Shown here in pieces: positions 33,175 through 41,446 of a stretch of DNA of 64,000 bases (its first letter is position 1; each line of letters starts with the position of its first letter). The position numbers and the translations under genes were made by a program. Source of the DNA: Caballeronia sp. NK8 (lineage in GTDB: Bacteria; Pseudomonadota; Gammaproteobacteria; Burkholderiales; Burkholderiaceae); the NCBI RefSeq assembly GCF_018408855.1, contig NZ_AP024326.1, positions 951,132-1,015,131 of the forward strand. Direction: 5' to 3'. The notes below the pieces were generated by a model. It had not been told where the DNA came from, did not search any database, and saw only the letters and a program-made list of their open reading frames with translations.

Positions 33175-34257
33175 TCAAACGTGCAGTGCTTCGCGTTCGT
33201 CGCGGCGCACCACCAATGCCACTGCAGGCCGATGCGCTGCCTGAAACGCACACCACTCGTCGGCAAAATCGGTTTCCCGCTTTTTGGGCCGGTGAACCAT
33301 AGCCGTGTAGCCTTCAGCTCGCAGCCGCTTCGCCAGCTTCAGCGCAGCATCGACGCCCGGCGATTTGCTGGTGCGGGGATCGACCGCATCGAAGTCCGCG
33401 AAGATATGAACGACGCGGATTCCGAGGCCGTTCGGCACAACGAAATCGGCGAGAAGGATTCGGTTCAGGCAATACCAGACCGGCACACCGAAGAGCATGT
33501 GCGCGGCATACGCCGTCTCAAGACCTTCGGCGACGCCAATTTCACCGTCGACCGGATCCATCAGCCGGACTGCGCCGCCGTTGAGCTTATGCAACGTCAC
33601 GTCGTTCAGCTTGGCCGGAAGGATCTCGCCATCGTTAGTGACGATCGACGCCTTCGCCGGTTTCGAGCGTTCAAGGAACGTGCGGTGCAGCGTTCCGAGA
33701 CGGCCGTCCGGCAGCGTGAAGCGGGCGAGAATGCCCGGCCACTGACCGATAACTTTCTTCTCGTGGCGGTAATCGAGCATCGCCATGCGCAACGCTGAGG
33801 ACGGTGCGACTATCAAACCCGGCACCCGTTCGCGCAGGTATCGCGGAACGAGGCCATCGGAACCGACCAGCGTCGCTCGATCCCACATCGAGTCGAGGCG
33901 CTTGCGCGCCCACTCGGGATCGATCTTTCGGCCAGGCGCCGGGGCCGACGGTTGCGCTCGGTTTTGCCGTGCATCGGCCAGACTGCCGCCTTCAAGTTCC
34001 ATCATGAGTTCGCGGAAGGTCATTCCGGCGGACCTGCAGATGAGCTCGAAGCCGTCGCCGGCTTTTCGGTCGCCGTCGTTGCACTTGCGGCAGACCCAGT
34101 CGCCGCGACCGCGGTTGTTGTCGTAGGTGAAGCGGTCGTTTCCGCCGCAGATGGGACAGGGGGCGCCCTTCCCAGTCAGTGAGCTTGCGGGCACTCCATA
34201 CTTCTGGAGTAACGCAATCCACTGTTCCGGGGACAGCTTGACGTCCTTTACATTCAT
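33175..34257 (-). CDS. Primase-like protein with zinc ribbon and Toprim domain
   Basis: A 360-residue protein. CPICGGNDRF (Cys34, Cys37) and WVCRKC form a primase-type zinc ribbon like that of phage P4 alpha and T7 primases. The middle carries ARFTLPDGRLGTLHRTFLE. The C-terminal half is a Toprim domain with IGVAEGLETAYAAH (Glu) and VHIFADFD then PGVDAALKLAKRL (the D-x-D region). No helicase domain follows, so it is a stand-alone primase or a short plasmid DNA-processing Toprim enzyme. The ATG at 34257 has GGAGTGACA ahead. Neighbouring ssb supports a role in plasmid lagging-strand or conjugative DNA synthesis. Confidence 0.85.
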   Translation of the reverse strand: MNVKDVKLSPEQWIALLQKYGVPASSLTGKGAPCPICGGNDRFTYDNNRGRGDWVCRKCNDGDRKAGDGFELICRSAGMTFRELMMELEGGSLADARQNRAQPSAPAPGRKIDPEWARKRLDSMWDRATLVGSDGLVPRYLRERVPGLIVAPSSALRMAMLDYRHEKKVIGQWPGILARFTLPDGRLGTLHRTFLERSKPAKASIVTNDGEILPAKLNDVTLHKLNGGAVRLMDPVDGEIGVAEGLETAYAAHMLFGVPVWYCLNRILLADFVVPNGLGIRVVHIFADFDAVDPRTSKSPGVDAALKLAKRLRAEGYTAMVHRPKKRETDFADEWCAFQAAHRPAVALVVRRDEREALHV

Positions 34258-34317
34258 TGTCACTCCAGTTGTGGTGTGGTTGAGGTCGATGCCTGAACAG
34301 GCGGTGAAACCGTGCTC

Positions 34318-34366
34318 AAAAAAGCCGCCCGACTCGCGCGAGGCGAGCACGGCGGGCGGCTTTTTT
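34318..34366. terminator. Terminator-like hairpin between primase and ssb genes
   Basis: AAAAAAGCCGCCC (34318-34330) and GGGCGGCTTTTTT (34354-34366) with a 23-base loop, A/T tracts on both sides. It can act in both directions and would separate the ssb transcript from the primase gene. Confidence 0.75.
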
Positions 34367-34512
34367 CAGCAGGGAAAGCGAAACGTAGGTGTAGCGACGA
34401 ATGAGTCCGTGTCGCGTAAGAAAGAGACGCTTCGCGGCTTCGCCGACCGTTTCCGGTTCGACGAAGCAACGAAGGTGAGGAAAAACAGGAGGTGAGGTGA
34501 GCCGTTACGGGA

Positions 34513-35055
34513 TCAGATCGCAGCCCACTCGCGGCCCATCAGATGCGACCTGAAGGGTATGTCGTCGTCCATATCTGCGAAGCCTCCGCCTCCACCATAC
34601 GATGTCGATTGCGGTTCGCGACTCGCCGGCGCCGGGTTGCTCGATCGCGGCTGCTGCGAACGTTCTTGACGTGTAGGGCGTTGGCTCTCGAAGCCGTCAT
34701 TGGATGAGCGATCGCCCGTAGAGCGGCCGCCGAGCATTTGCATCTGGTCTGCGACGATTTCCGTCGAGTACCGCTCCTGCCCGGCTTGATCCGTGTACTT
34801 GCGCGTGCGGATTCTGCCTTCGATGTACACCGACGAGCCCTTCTTCAGATACTCGTTGACGATCTCAGCCAGCCGACCGAAGAACGACACTCGATGCCAC
34901 TCGGTCTGCTCCTTCATTTCGCCCGAGGCCTTGTCTTTGTAGCGGTCGGTCGTTGCGAGGCGGATATTGGCGACCGCATCGCCGCTTGGCAGGTATCGCG
35001 TCTCAGGATCAGCCCCGAGGTTGCCGACGAGGATGACTTTGTTTACTGATGCCAT
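34513..35055 (-). CDS. ssb: Single-stranded DNA-binding protein
   Basis: A 180-residue SSB. The OB fold covers about 1-110 ([20 protein letters not shown], then [21 protein letters not shown], abbreviated). A Gln/Arg/Ser/Pro-rich linker follows, then the acidic tip MDDDIPF. Unusually, the tip is not at the end, because 12 more residues ([12 protein letters not shown]) follow. In chromosomal SSB the free C-terminus of DDDIPF docks partners. The ATG at 35055 has AAAGGAGTTAG ahead. It follows the 260-aa gene by 11 bases. Plasmid SSBs protect and process single-stranded DNA during transfer and replication. Confidence 0.93.
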   Translation of the reverse strand: MASVNKVILVGNLGADPETRYLPSGDAVANIRLATTDRYKDKASGEMKEQTEWHRVSFFGRLAEIVNEYLKKGSSVYIEGRIRTRKYTDQAGQERYSTEIVADQMQMLGGRSTGDRSSNDGFESQRPTRQERSQQPRSSNPAPASREPQSTSYGGGGGFADMDDDIPFRSHLMGREWAAI

Positions 35056-35066
35056 AACTAACTCCT

Positions 35067-35849
35067 TTAAGATTTTTTGGAAATAGACCAAAGCCACTTG
35101 TCCCACAGCACTTGCTCGCCGCGGGCATCTAGCTTGGGCCGTCCCTGTCCATCGACTGCCGGCACTTTAGTTTTGCCAATCCGCTTGACTTCAACGCGGT
35201 CGCCAATGCGGCAGGCCGACTCTGCGATCGCGTCGCGCAGGCCCTCACCTTGGAGAACGTGCGTCTCGCTGCGATGCTCGAGCGTCAAGCAAAACGATTC
35301 ATACGTCTTGCCAGGGCGCTTGCCATCGGGGAATCGTTTCTCCCCCCACTCTCTCAAGACCCCGTACCTCGCGCGCTCGGTCCGCCGATGTGACGACTCA
35401 GCGGGTCGAGGCGGCGCTGACGTGACGGCGTCCGTAACCTCTGGCCGGGGTCGCGCGTCGCTGACATTGACTGGTCGAACGGGTTTGGCGTCGGGCGAAG
35501 GCGTGTCTTGCGCATGAGCGCCCTTGAGTGCAGCCGCGATGGCGTCGGTCAACGTGCCCTTGTACTCGTGCAGCACTTCCCAGTGCGGCGCGAGCGCCGG
35601 TATCAGCTTCATGCCGACAGCCGTTGGTCGCAGCTCGTAGTCGAACGCCGGACGAAACTGCACGACGACTCCACCTTCATCGCGGAACAACATCGGTTGC
35701 CCTGCGATGGCGATGTGCCGTTCGTTGGCACCGCCCTTACCGACCTCAATCGGGGATGAATGGCTTGTGGGATTGTCGCTGCGACGCTGCGGCTGCGGCG
35801 TCACTCCGAAAAGCGTCCCGATCAGCCGGCCGAATGTTGATGTGCTCAT
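35067..35849 (-). CDS. Hypothetical plasmid protein upstream of ssb
   Basis: A 260-residue protein with an N-terminal globular part ([32 protein letters not shown]), a low-complexity Pro/Ala/Thr linker at about 110-160, and a C-terminal module. That module has [20 protein letters not shown] then [20 protein letters not shown] and resembles the short beta domain tied to DNA in TraC-type primases and relaxases. The module is recalled, not verified. It is in an operon with ssb. Confidence 0.6.
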   Translation of the reverse strand: MSTSTFGRLIGTLFGVTPQPQRRSDNPTSHSSPIEVGKGGANERHIAIAGQPMLFRDEGGVVVQFRPAFDYELRPTAVGMKLIPALAPHWEVLHEYKGTLTDAIAAALKGAHAQDTPSPDAKPVRPVNVSDARPRPEVTDAVTSAPPRPAESSHRRTERARYGVLREWGEKRFPDGKRPGKTYESFCLTLEHRSETHVLQGEGLRDAIAESACRIGDRVEVKRIGKTKVPAVDGQGRPKLDARGEQVLWDKWLWSISKKS

Positions 35850-35859
35850 CGTCGGCCTC

Positions 35860-36294
35860 CTACACCAGCGTGCCGAAGCACTCGCGACGCACTTCTTCCA
35901 TGTCGCGCTTGAGCAGCGGGTTGCTCAGGATGACGTCTTGCAAGAACTCGGGATCGACGCCGTTGATCTGGCAGACGAACCGATACGGCAGCGCCCCGCT
36001 CCAGAACTCCATGACCCAGCCGAGCGTTGCTCGGTAGTCTTCGAGGTCCATCTTCTTTCTGTTTCTGAGTCGCTCGCTAAACAGTACAGCGCAGTCCATC
36101 AACGACTCGGGCATGTTGTCGCCGCGTCTGCTGTCAGTCGCAAGACTGATCAACGCGTCGACCATTTTGTCTTTTACCGCGTCGCTCCACAGATGCGGAT
36201 CGGGCAGAGGATCAGGCTTGGCTCGGGCACGCGTGATCGGCGCTGGAGGAGCGTCGAACATGTCCAGTTGCCATGCTGCTACTTCTGCTTGCAT
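35860..36294 (-). CDS. Hypothetical plasmid protein, 144 aa
   Basis: ATG at 36294 with GGAGATTCCC ahead. Begins MQAEVAAWQLDMFDAPPAP (the AAWQLDMFD end is sometimes a clamp-binding-like motif), then a helical body with MVDALISLATDSRRGDN and VMEFWSGALPYRFVCQINGV. It is followed by the 260-aa gene after 10 bases. No family recognised. A beta-clamp-binding motif would fit a replication accessory but is only suggested. Confidence 0.6.
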   Translation of the reverse strand: MQAEVAAWQLDMFDAPPAPITRARAKPDPLPDPHLWSDAVKDKMVDALISLATDSRRGDNMPESLMDCAVLFSERLRNRKKMDLEDYRATLGWVMEFWSGALPYRFVCQINGVDPEFLQDVILSNPLLKRDMEEVRRECFGTLV

Positions 36295-36359
36295 GGGAAT
36301 CTCCGATAAACGGGAACCCATGCCCGCAACGGGATGGTTTCCCGTTGGGGTGAGGGGTC

Positions 36360-36383
36360 AAGACCGCCCGCGCGGGCAGTCTT
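36360..36383. repeat. GC-rich inverted repeat
   Basis: AAGAC-C-GCCCGC followed directly by GCGGGC-A-GTCTT, a 12-base dyad with one mismatch and no loop. It lies between the 99-aa membrane gene and the 144-aa gene. It may be a weak terminator or a protein site; there is no T run. Confidence 0.5.
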
Positions 36384-36401
36384 GACATTCAGGCGTAGCG
36401 A

Positions 36402-36701
36402 CTAGTCGTCGGTGCCTGTCTTAAGTGGAACGACCACTGCGGACTTGGCGTACTGACGTTTGATGGGCGTGACGCTGGCCTCGGCGGTAGCCGGAGCGAC
36501 AACGGCGTGCGCTGGCGCCATCGGATCCTCAGCTTTCTCCTCTTTCAGCGCCGCCTTGATGGATCTCTTGATCCATACAGCGACGGCGGCAGAAACAAAC
36601 AGAAAGGCGAAGAACGAGTGCGCAGCAAGCCACAACGCAAAGCAAACAGCGACCAACCAGCCGGGCGATTTCATCGCCTTCATGACCAACTGCTTCGGCA
36701 T
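36402..36701 (-). CDS. Small membrane protein, 99 aa
   Basis: ATG at 36701 preceded by CTGGAGAGAAAA. Reads MPKQLVMKAMKSPGWLVAVC, then one long hydrophobic stretch to about residue 43 (LWLAAHSFFAFLFVSAAVAV), followed by a charged cytoplasmic tail (KRSIKAALKEEKAEDPM). It is probably a single hairpin or a single-pass protein. It is the first gene of the minus-strand cluster. The function is unknown. Confidence 0.65.
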   Translation of the reverse strand: MPKQLVMKAMKSPGWLVAVCFALWLAAHSFFAFLFVSAAVAVWIKRSIKAALKEEKAEDPMAPAHAVVAPATAEASVTPIKRQYAKSAVVVPLKTGTDD

Positions 36702-37087
36702 TTTTCTCTCCAGAAAAAGACGCACTAGGGGATGTCCAGCCAGTACAGCGCTGGATGGTTTTCGATGCTCGGGTGAGCAGGGAAAAACGGGCGCGCGGAG
36801 AGACGCTTTCGTCACGGCTCGATGAAGGCGTGGCGGAAGCAACTCACTGCGGATGGAAGAAGAGATCGCAAGCGCGCGCACTCATGCTCAGCGGCGGCTT
36901 GGGTCGATGCGTCGGTGACGCGGGGATAACAGGCAATTTACGCGTGGGCCGCGAGCGCGTGCGCGCGAAAGCTCCCAATTTCACACCGCCTTTCGATTTT
37001 CGGCTTGGAACGTGGCAGCGCCGCGGTGCTCACTTGACTTCCATTTGCCCTTGGCATGCTAGTTACATGCTCAACAGGAGGCAGCGA
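36702..37087. other. Divergent intergenic region
   Basis: About 385 bases between the minus-strand membrane gene and the plus-strand NERD remnant. No gene found. GGGGATAACAGG at 36922-36933 is a chance-level resemblance to other sites. Promoters for both sides should be here. Confidence 0.45.
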
Positions 37088-37803
37088 ATGTTCTTCGAAA
37101 TGCTTGTCGCAGTCGGCGGCTATCACGTATTCAAAGCCATCAAGCGGCGGAGCCGATCTCGTTCGCGCAGCGCCCATCGCGCAAAACGCTCGTCGGACGA
37201 TATCGGTGCGGCCGGCGAGGCTCTGGCTCAAGCAAAGCTTCGAACGACCCTCAGGTGGCTGTGCGGCGATAACTTCTACCTGCACGAAGGGACGTTGCTC
37301 ATAGAACATGCTCCCGGGACTGCGTTCCCTACCGCAGAGATCGATCACCTCGCGATTACGCCGTTCGGCGTCTTCGTTTTCGAGACGAAGAATTGGTCCG
37401 GCCGCATCGCGCCGTCGAGTTGCACCGCGATGCTGACACGCATTGCGCCCGACGGAAAGGCGGACGAGCCCCGCTCGCCTATAGAACAAAACCGCAGCAA
37501 GATCCGCTTCCTCCGAGAGCAGCTTCCTGCGATATGGCCGGTTGCTGGCGCGGGTCTCTTCATGTCGCCAGAAGTCGCCCTCCATCCGGAACTATCGACC
37601 GATCTATTGGCACTGGACGACCTCCCCGCTGGTTGCGTTCGAAGCGTGCAGAGTACACCGGCAGGTCGGCGGTGGACGTCGCCAAGGCCCGCGAAGCGAT
37701 ACTCATCTAAGCGGACGCCTCGATCGAAGGTTTCATGGCGCACAAGGTCCGCGCGAAGCGCGAGATACCGGTAATTCAGGAAAGTTTCAAGCTTTTCCGC
37801 TAG
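37088..37803 (+). pseudogene. Decayed NERD-domain gene
   Basis: Starts at ATG 37088 after ACAGGAGGCAGCG. The first 180 codons are clear: a signal-anchor-like start, then GAAGEALAQAKLRTTLRWLC and a NERD nuclease-like core with AEIDHLAITPFGVFVFETKN. The core has the D-x(n)-E-x-K spacing of PD-(D/E)xK nucleases. After LLALDDLP (about 37630) the correct sequence passes to another frame (AVDVAKAREAIL), meets TAA at 37708-37710, and then resumes in that frame (ADASIEGFMAHKVRAKREIP) to a stop at 37803. It therefore has one frameshift and one nonsense codon. The N-terminal part might still be made. Confidence 0.75.
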
Positions 37804-38166
37804 GTAATCGCTTCCACGTCAGAGCTCAGAAGCTGCTTAAGTGTTTCATTAACGAACCGTTAAACGTTTGGATAGGTGGACAAAAACGCGACCTTTCACT
37901 CGCGGCAGGCGAAAGACGGGGTAAAAACGGCGTCTTTCGGTGCGAGACGTGCTCGGGACCGCCGTTACGATCCCTTACATCTGTGAGAAAGAACGTCCTC
38001 AGACGGCAAAAGGTTGCACGGGATGAGAACTGCCGCTGTGGCGAGTGAATGCGTTCACCCGCGGGTGCGGCTAGTTGTGTACCGACACCATTTTCTATCC
38101 GCGAGCGAAGTCCTCGCGGGGTTTGAACGCAGCGCGCCGGGGCGCTGCAAAATCTGGAGAGAAGTT
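37804..38166. other. Intergenic region with a perfect dyad
   Basis: No gene found. CGAAAGACG (37910-37918) and CGTCTTTCG (37931-37939) form a 9-base dyad around GGGGTAAAAACGG. This is the leader of the coiled-coil gene and the FlhC-like gene, so the dyad may be a regulatory site. Confidence 0.5.
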
Positions 38167-39408
38167 ATGTCCTCAAGTAGTGACGATTCTAAGAAGAACC
38201 TGCAATTGCGAAAAACGGAACTTCACGATCCGTTGGACGACATTTTTGGCCCAGTTTCGGCCGGCGGTGCCGAACGCTCGAAGATCGAAACGGTTGCCCG
38301 GCAGCTTTTCGGAGACGGCCCCGAGTTCACCGATCTCATCGCTCAGCTCGTCGAGAACATGGTAACGATCGCTGAGGCGAGAGCGCGAGTTTCAACCGAC
38401 CTTAAAACGATAGGCGGCCTGTTGATCAACTCCATGCACCTGATCAAAAACGCGCTGCTCACGACGTCGGGCAACAAGACAACTGCCCTGCGACGGGCCG
38501 CGACGTTGGGATATTCATTCTTCGACTTGGCTCTCGGCGTGAAGATGCCGGCAGCACGCAAGTACATGCGTTGCTATGAGGCGTTCCTCGACAACACCGA
38601 GGCTATCCGGGTATTCAACGTCGGCGAACTGGACATCCTCGCTGCCGACCACGTGACCGACGAACAGGTTGCGGCCATTCTCGCGGCGAAGCAGGCGAAC
38701 GAGCATATGACCCGCGAAGACGTTCGCAAAATGCTGGCGACGCTGCAGAAGCAGGAAGAGGCTCTCGCTGATCGCAAAGTGGAGATAGACAACTACGAGG
38801 CCCTGCTCGAGGACAGCAAAACCGCTCAGCGGGTCGCGGAGGACGAAGCGAACCGGCTTCAGCAACAGCTCGACGCCACTGCGAAACTGATCGCCGAAAA
38901 AGAGGCCCAGCTACAGCGCATGGACAGCTATTACACCGGTCGGCAGGCGGGCCTAGCCAACCTTGAAAAGGACCTTGCGGACAAAGACAAGGAAATTGCA
39001 AGACTGAACGAGGAAAGAAACGCGCTGCTCAACCGGAAGCCGGAAGTCCAGATCAAGGAAGTTGAGACGACTCCCGCTGGATATAAGAGCATTTCCGAAT
39101 CACTGGAAAAGCGCAACGCTGAACTCAAACAGCTAGAAGAGCAGCTGGTCGAGAGGCGCGCCGAGTTGGAACGACTTGAGGCCGACAGGAAAAAAGAGGC
39201 CGGCGCCATTGAAGCTGCTAACCGCGTTCAAGCAGCGATGCAAGAAGCGCTATCCGCATTTGAGCAATTCGCGGGCAAGCTCACGCTGGCTCAGGTAGCA
39301 GTTCAAGCTTCCGATGGGCTTGGGCAGCATGAACCGTTGGTCCAAACGCTGGCCGCAATGATGCGCAAGCACCTCATCGAGATTGAGACGGGTTTGCGAA
39401 AGCTGTAA
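38167..39408 (+). CDS. Coiled-coil plasmid protein, 413 aa
   Basis: Begins MSSSSDDSKKNLQLRKTELH. Residues about 20-190 are helical and possibly DNA- or membrane-proximal (KIETVARQLFGDGPEFTDLI; AARKYMRCYEAFLDNTEAIR). Residues about 200-370 are a long coiled coil rich in Glu, Lys, Leu and Gln (ALADRKVEIDNYEALLEDSK; ISESLEKRNAELKQLEEQLV). The architecture recalls KfrA-type plasmid proteins, which form filament-like coils tied to partition, but the N-terminus is not clearly a KfrA HTH. The ATG follows GGAGAGAAGTT. It is followed by the FlhC-like gene after 67 bases, with a hairpin between. Confidence 0.7.
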   Translation: MSSSSDDSKKNLQLRKTELHDPLDDIFGPVSAGGAERSKIETVARQLFGDGPEFTDLIAQLVENMVTIAEARARVSTDLKTIGGLLINSMHLIKNALLTTSGNKTTALRRAATLGYSFFDLALGVKMPAARKYMRCYEAFLDNTEAIRVFNVGELDILAADHVTDEQVAAILAAKQANEHMTREDVRKMLATLQKQEEALADRKVEIDNYEALLEDSKTAQRVAEDEANRLQQQLDATAKLIAEKEAQLQRMDSYYTGRQAGLANLEKDLADKDKEIARLNEERNALLNRKPEVQIKEVETTPAGYKSISESLEKRNAELKQLEEQLVERRAELERLEADRKKEAGAIEAANRVQAAMQEALSAFEQFAGKLTLAQVAVQASDGLGQHEPLVQTLAAMMRKHLIEIETGLRKL

Positions 39409-39430
39409 GACGTACCTGCCATAACGATAA

Positions 39431-39457
39431 GGCGGACGCGACGGGGTCGCATCCGCC
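39431..39457. other. Hairpin before the FlhC-like gene
   Basis: GGCGGA-C-GCGAC and GTCGC-A-TCCGCC form an 11-pair stem around GGG. It is 22 bases after the coiled-coil gene stop and 18 before the next ATG. It may be an attenuator, or may hide the weak ribosome site of the FlhC-like gene. Confidence 0.45.
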
Positions 39458-39475
39458 AGCAAAAATACAAATAAT

Positions 39476-40666
39476 ATGTCGACCACCACGCTTGATGCCG
39501 TTGAGACCAACATTGCCCTTCGGCAGTATCTCGCTGAGAAAATACAAAGGACCAACTTTTCGCTGACGGCGGTTATCCATAAGATACTCGCGCGGTACAG
39601 CAGCGCCGAAGCATTCTTTGGCGTCTCGTTTGACAACATGGAAACGTTCAAGGCGCACGCCGTACCGATGGCCAAGCTTATGAACATGCCGTTCCTGGCG
39701 CTGTCGCCGGCGCTGCAGGATCCTCGCGATTGGGCGACCTTTGTCGACGGGATAATGTTTTCGACAGCAGTGTCGAAGCTTTCTTCATCGATGCCTTTCG
39801 TCGACGACGTGACGGCGCGCGATATTTTCCATTACAACTGCGCCTATGTCTCGCTGCTCAAAGACGTGCTGCACCAGAGTGTGCTCGCAGCGCCGCTCCT
39901 AGGTATCTCGTTCGAGTTAGCCGAATACCTGATGGGCTTGCCAATCGGACGGCTGGAAGCAGCAATCGGCGGAATCCGCTTCCCACTGTTTAGATGGCGG
40001 TTCGACGACGAGCGCTTCTGGCGACAATACGGCGCTGACTCGCTTACCGAAGAGGCCGTCGCTCACTATGTCATGCGCACCTCGAACCTCAAGCCGAGTG
40101 GACTACCTTTCAAGAATCTCTGGTCCGACCTGCGGCTCGACCGCGCTAGACGCGAGATCTACGCGAGATTGTTGATGACCCAGGGTTGTCGCGCTTCCAC
40201 CGCCACAAACCTGTTTAGCGTGACTTCGGCGGTCACTCGAAATACTTATCGAGAGATCCACGGCGTCAGCTCGCCATGCGGAAATAGTGCAAGCTCGTTG
40301 ACGTGGTACGTCGAGCGTCCCACGCATCGACTCCAAGCAACCATGCTCGTATGGCTCTATCGATGTGCTCTCAAAAACGGAGCGAACATTCCGGAAGCGC
40401 TGATTGCCTCCAACGACGTTCTCGACAAGATGTTCGGTAGTCGGCTCGCCGTTTCTGCTGACCGCGCGAACCATCTCACCCGCTCTATGGCGATCGATTC
40501 GAGGTTGAATGTCGCACCGTGCAGAACTTGCGCGACGGAATACATCTTGGCGAACGACGAAGGGAAGATCGAATTGGCGAAGGACTTCGTTTGTCCCGGT
40601 TGCACTGGCGATCTCAAGCCGCGCCTGACCGAGCCTAAGCGCAAAGGTCGCAAGGCCAAGAAATAG
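39476..40666 (+). CDS. FlhC-like transcriptional regulator
   Basis: A 396-residue protein whose C-terminal half follows the flagellar activator FlhC. A helical block has SAVTRNTYREIHGVSSPCGN and SSLTWYVERPTHRLQATMLV. A zinc site APCRTCATEY then DFVCPGC (two C-x2-C pairs) corresponds to the FlhC four-cysteine site. The N-terminal 200 residues are extra. FlhC normally works with FlhD; no FlhD partner is seen. A plasmid FlhC-like protein may control transfer or pilus genes such as the operon at 42.5-58 kb (inference). The ATG lacks a strong ribosome site and may depend on the hairpin ahead. The end is very basic (KRKGRKAKK). Confidence 0.72.
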   Translation: MSTTTLDAVETNIALRQYLAEKIQRTNFSLTAVIHKILARYSSAEAFFGVSFDNMETFKAHAVPMAKLMNMPFLALSPALQDPRDWATFVDGIMFSTAVSKLSSSMPFVDDVTARDIFHYNCAYVSLLKDVLHQSVLAAPLLGISFELAEYLMGLPIGRLEAAIGGIRFPLFRWRFDDERFWRQYGADSLTEEAVAHYVMRTSNLKPSGLPFKNLWSDLRLDRARREIYARLLMTQGCRASTATNLFSVTSAVTRNTYREIHGVSSPCGNSASSLTWYVERPTHRLQATMLVWLYRCALKNGANIPEALIASNDVLDKMFGSRLAVSADRANHLTRSMAIDSRLNVAPCRTCATEYILANDEGKIELAKDFVCPGCTGDLKPRLTEPKRKGRKAKK

Positions 40667-40687
40667 TCACAGATAAAGGAGTTGTTG

Positions 40688-40858
40688 ATGCCGCATGAAT
40701 TCAACGTCGAGGCCGGTCTAGTGGTCTTCTCCCGCGACGGCCGCCCTCAGTTCGGCTGGCTCGACTTAGTGACCGGCGAGTATCACGCCGAGTCCGACGG
40801 ACGCTGCATTCCCGACGCAATCGGTGCAATCGAATTTCACTCCGACGTGACGCATTGA
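40688..40858 (+). CDS. Small hypothetical protein, 56 aa
   Basis: ATG at 40688 preceded by AAAGGAGTTGTTG. Reads MPHEFNVEAGLVVFSRDGRP then FGWLDLVTGEYHAESDG, a small beta-rich protein. It starts 21 bases after the FlhC-like stop and ends 3 bases before the next ATG, so it belongs to the same operon. No family recognised. Confidence 0.6.
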   Translation: MPHEFNVEAGLVVFSRDGRPQFGWLDLVTGEYHAESDGRCIPDAIGAIEFHSDVTH

Positions 40859-40861
40859 GCC

Positions 40862-41236
40862 ATGCAGGACTTCGCTTACCTGTTTTCAGACAGCGCCGCC
40901 GCGTGGCTTGAGGGCCGCGGCGACGCGCGATTCCAACGGTACGAGAGGCACTACCGCGCCGATCGGGCGACGGCACAACCAAACGAAGCATTCGACCTTG
41001 AGCGAAGCAATGTTCGTTTCGCCCAGCAATTCGGTTCAGGCCGGCGGCAGTTCGCGGCTGTGTCGAAAAGCAAAGCTTTTGGCGCGCTCGCGACTTTTCT
41101 CATTCTCCTTTGGGGCGGCACCGCACTCCTCTCTTCGGTCGGCGCGACACAGCCTGTCGCCGTCGCTGCGGTGCTCGGCGTCGTCTTCGTCGCCTTGAGG
41201 GTGAAGAACTTCCGCGCTCGCGGGCAGAAGCGATAG
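40862..41236 (+). CDS. Small membrane protein, 124 aa
   Basis: Soluble N-terminal half (MQDFAYLFSDSAAAWLEGRG; FDLERSNVRFAQQFGSG) and two C-terminal hydrophobic helices (ALATFLILLWGGTALLSSVG; PVAVAAVLGVVFVALRV), then a basic end. It is the last gene of the FlhC-like operon. It may anchor or sense at the inner membrane; the function is unknown. Confidence 0.6.
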   Translation: MQDFAYLFSDSAAAWLEGRGDARFQRYERHYRADRATAQPNEAFDLERSNVRFAQQFGSGRRQFAAVSKSKAFGALATFLILLWGGTALLSSVGATQPVAVAAVLGVVFVALRVKNFRARGQKR

Positions 41237-41446
41237 CAAACGGTTGCGATCAAACAACGGTGCGGAATTTCGAAGCCTTACCGGGTATTACAATGCCTGC
41301 GCCGCCGTTTGGCCAACGGCAATTTGCCAACGAGGAAAGCGGTTTCGCGGCGGACTTCCGAGTCGCCTTGACTTCGAACACCGCTCGATAAGATGAAAGT
41401 AAGCAGATCGCGGGGGCGACTGCAACAACTAGATCGGAAACAACAA

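Noticed and set aside
36922..36939. GGGGATAACAGG stretch resembling the homing endonuclease I-SceI site
   Set aside because: Only about two thirds of the 18-base site matches and no intron or endonuclease is near; judged to be chance.
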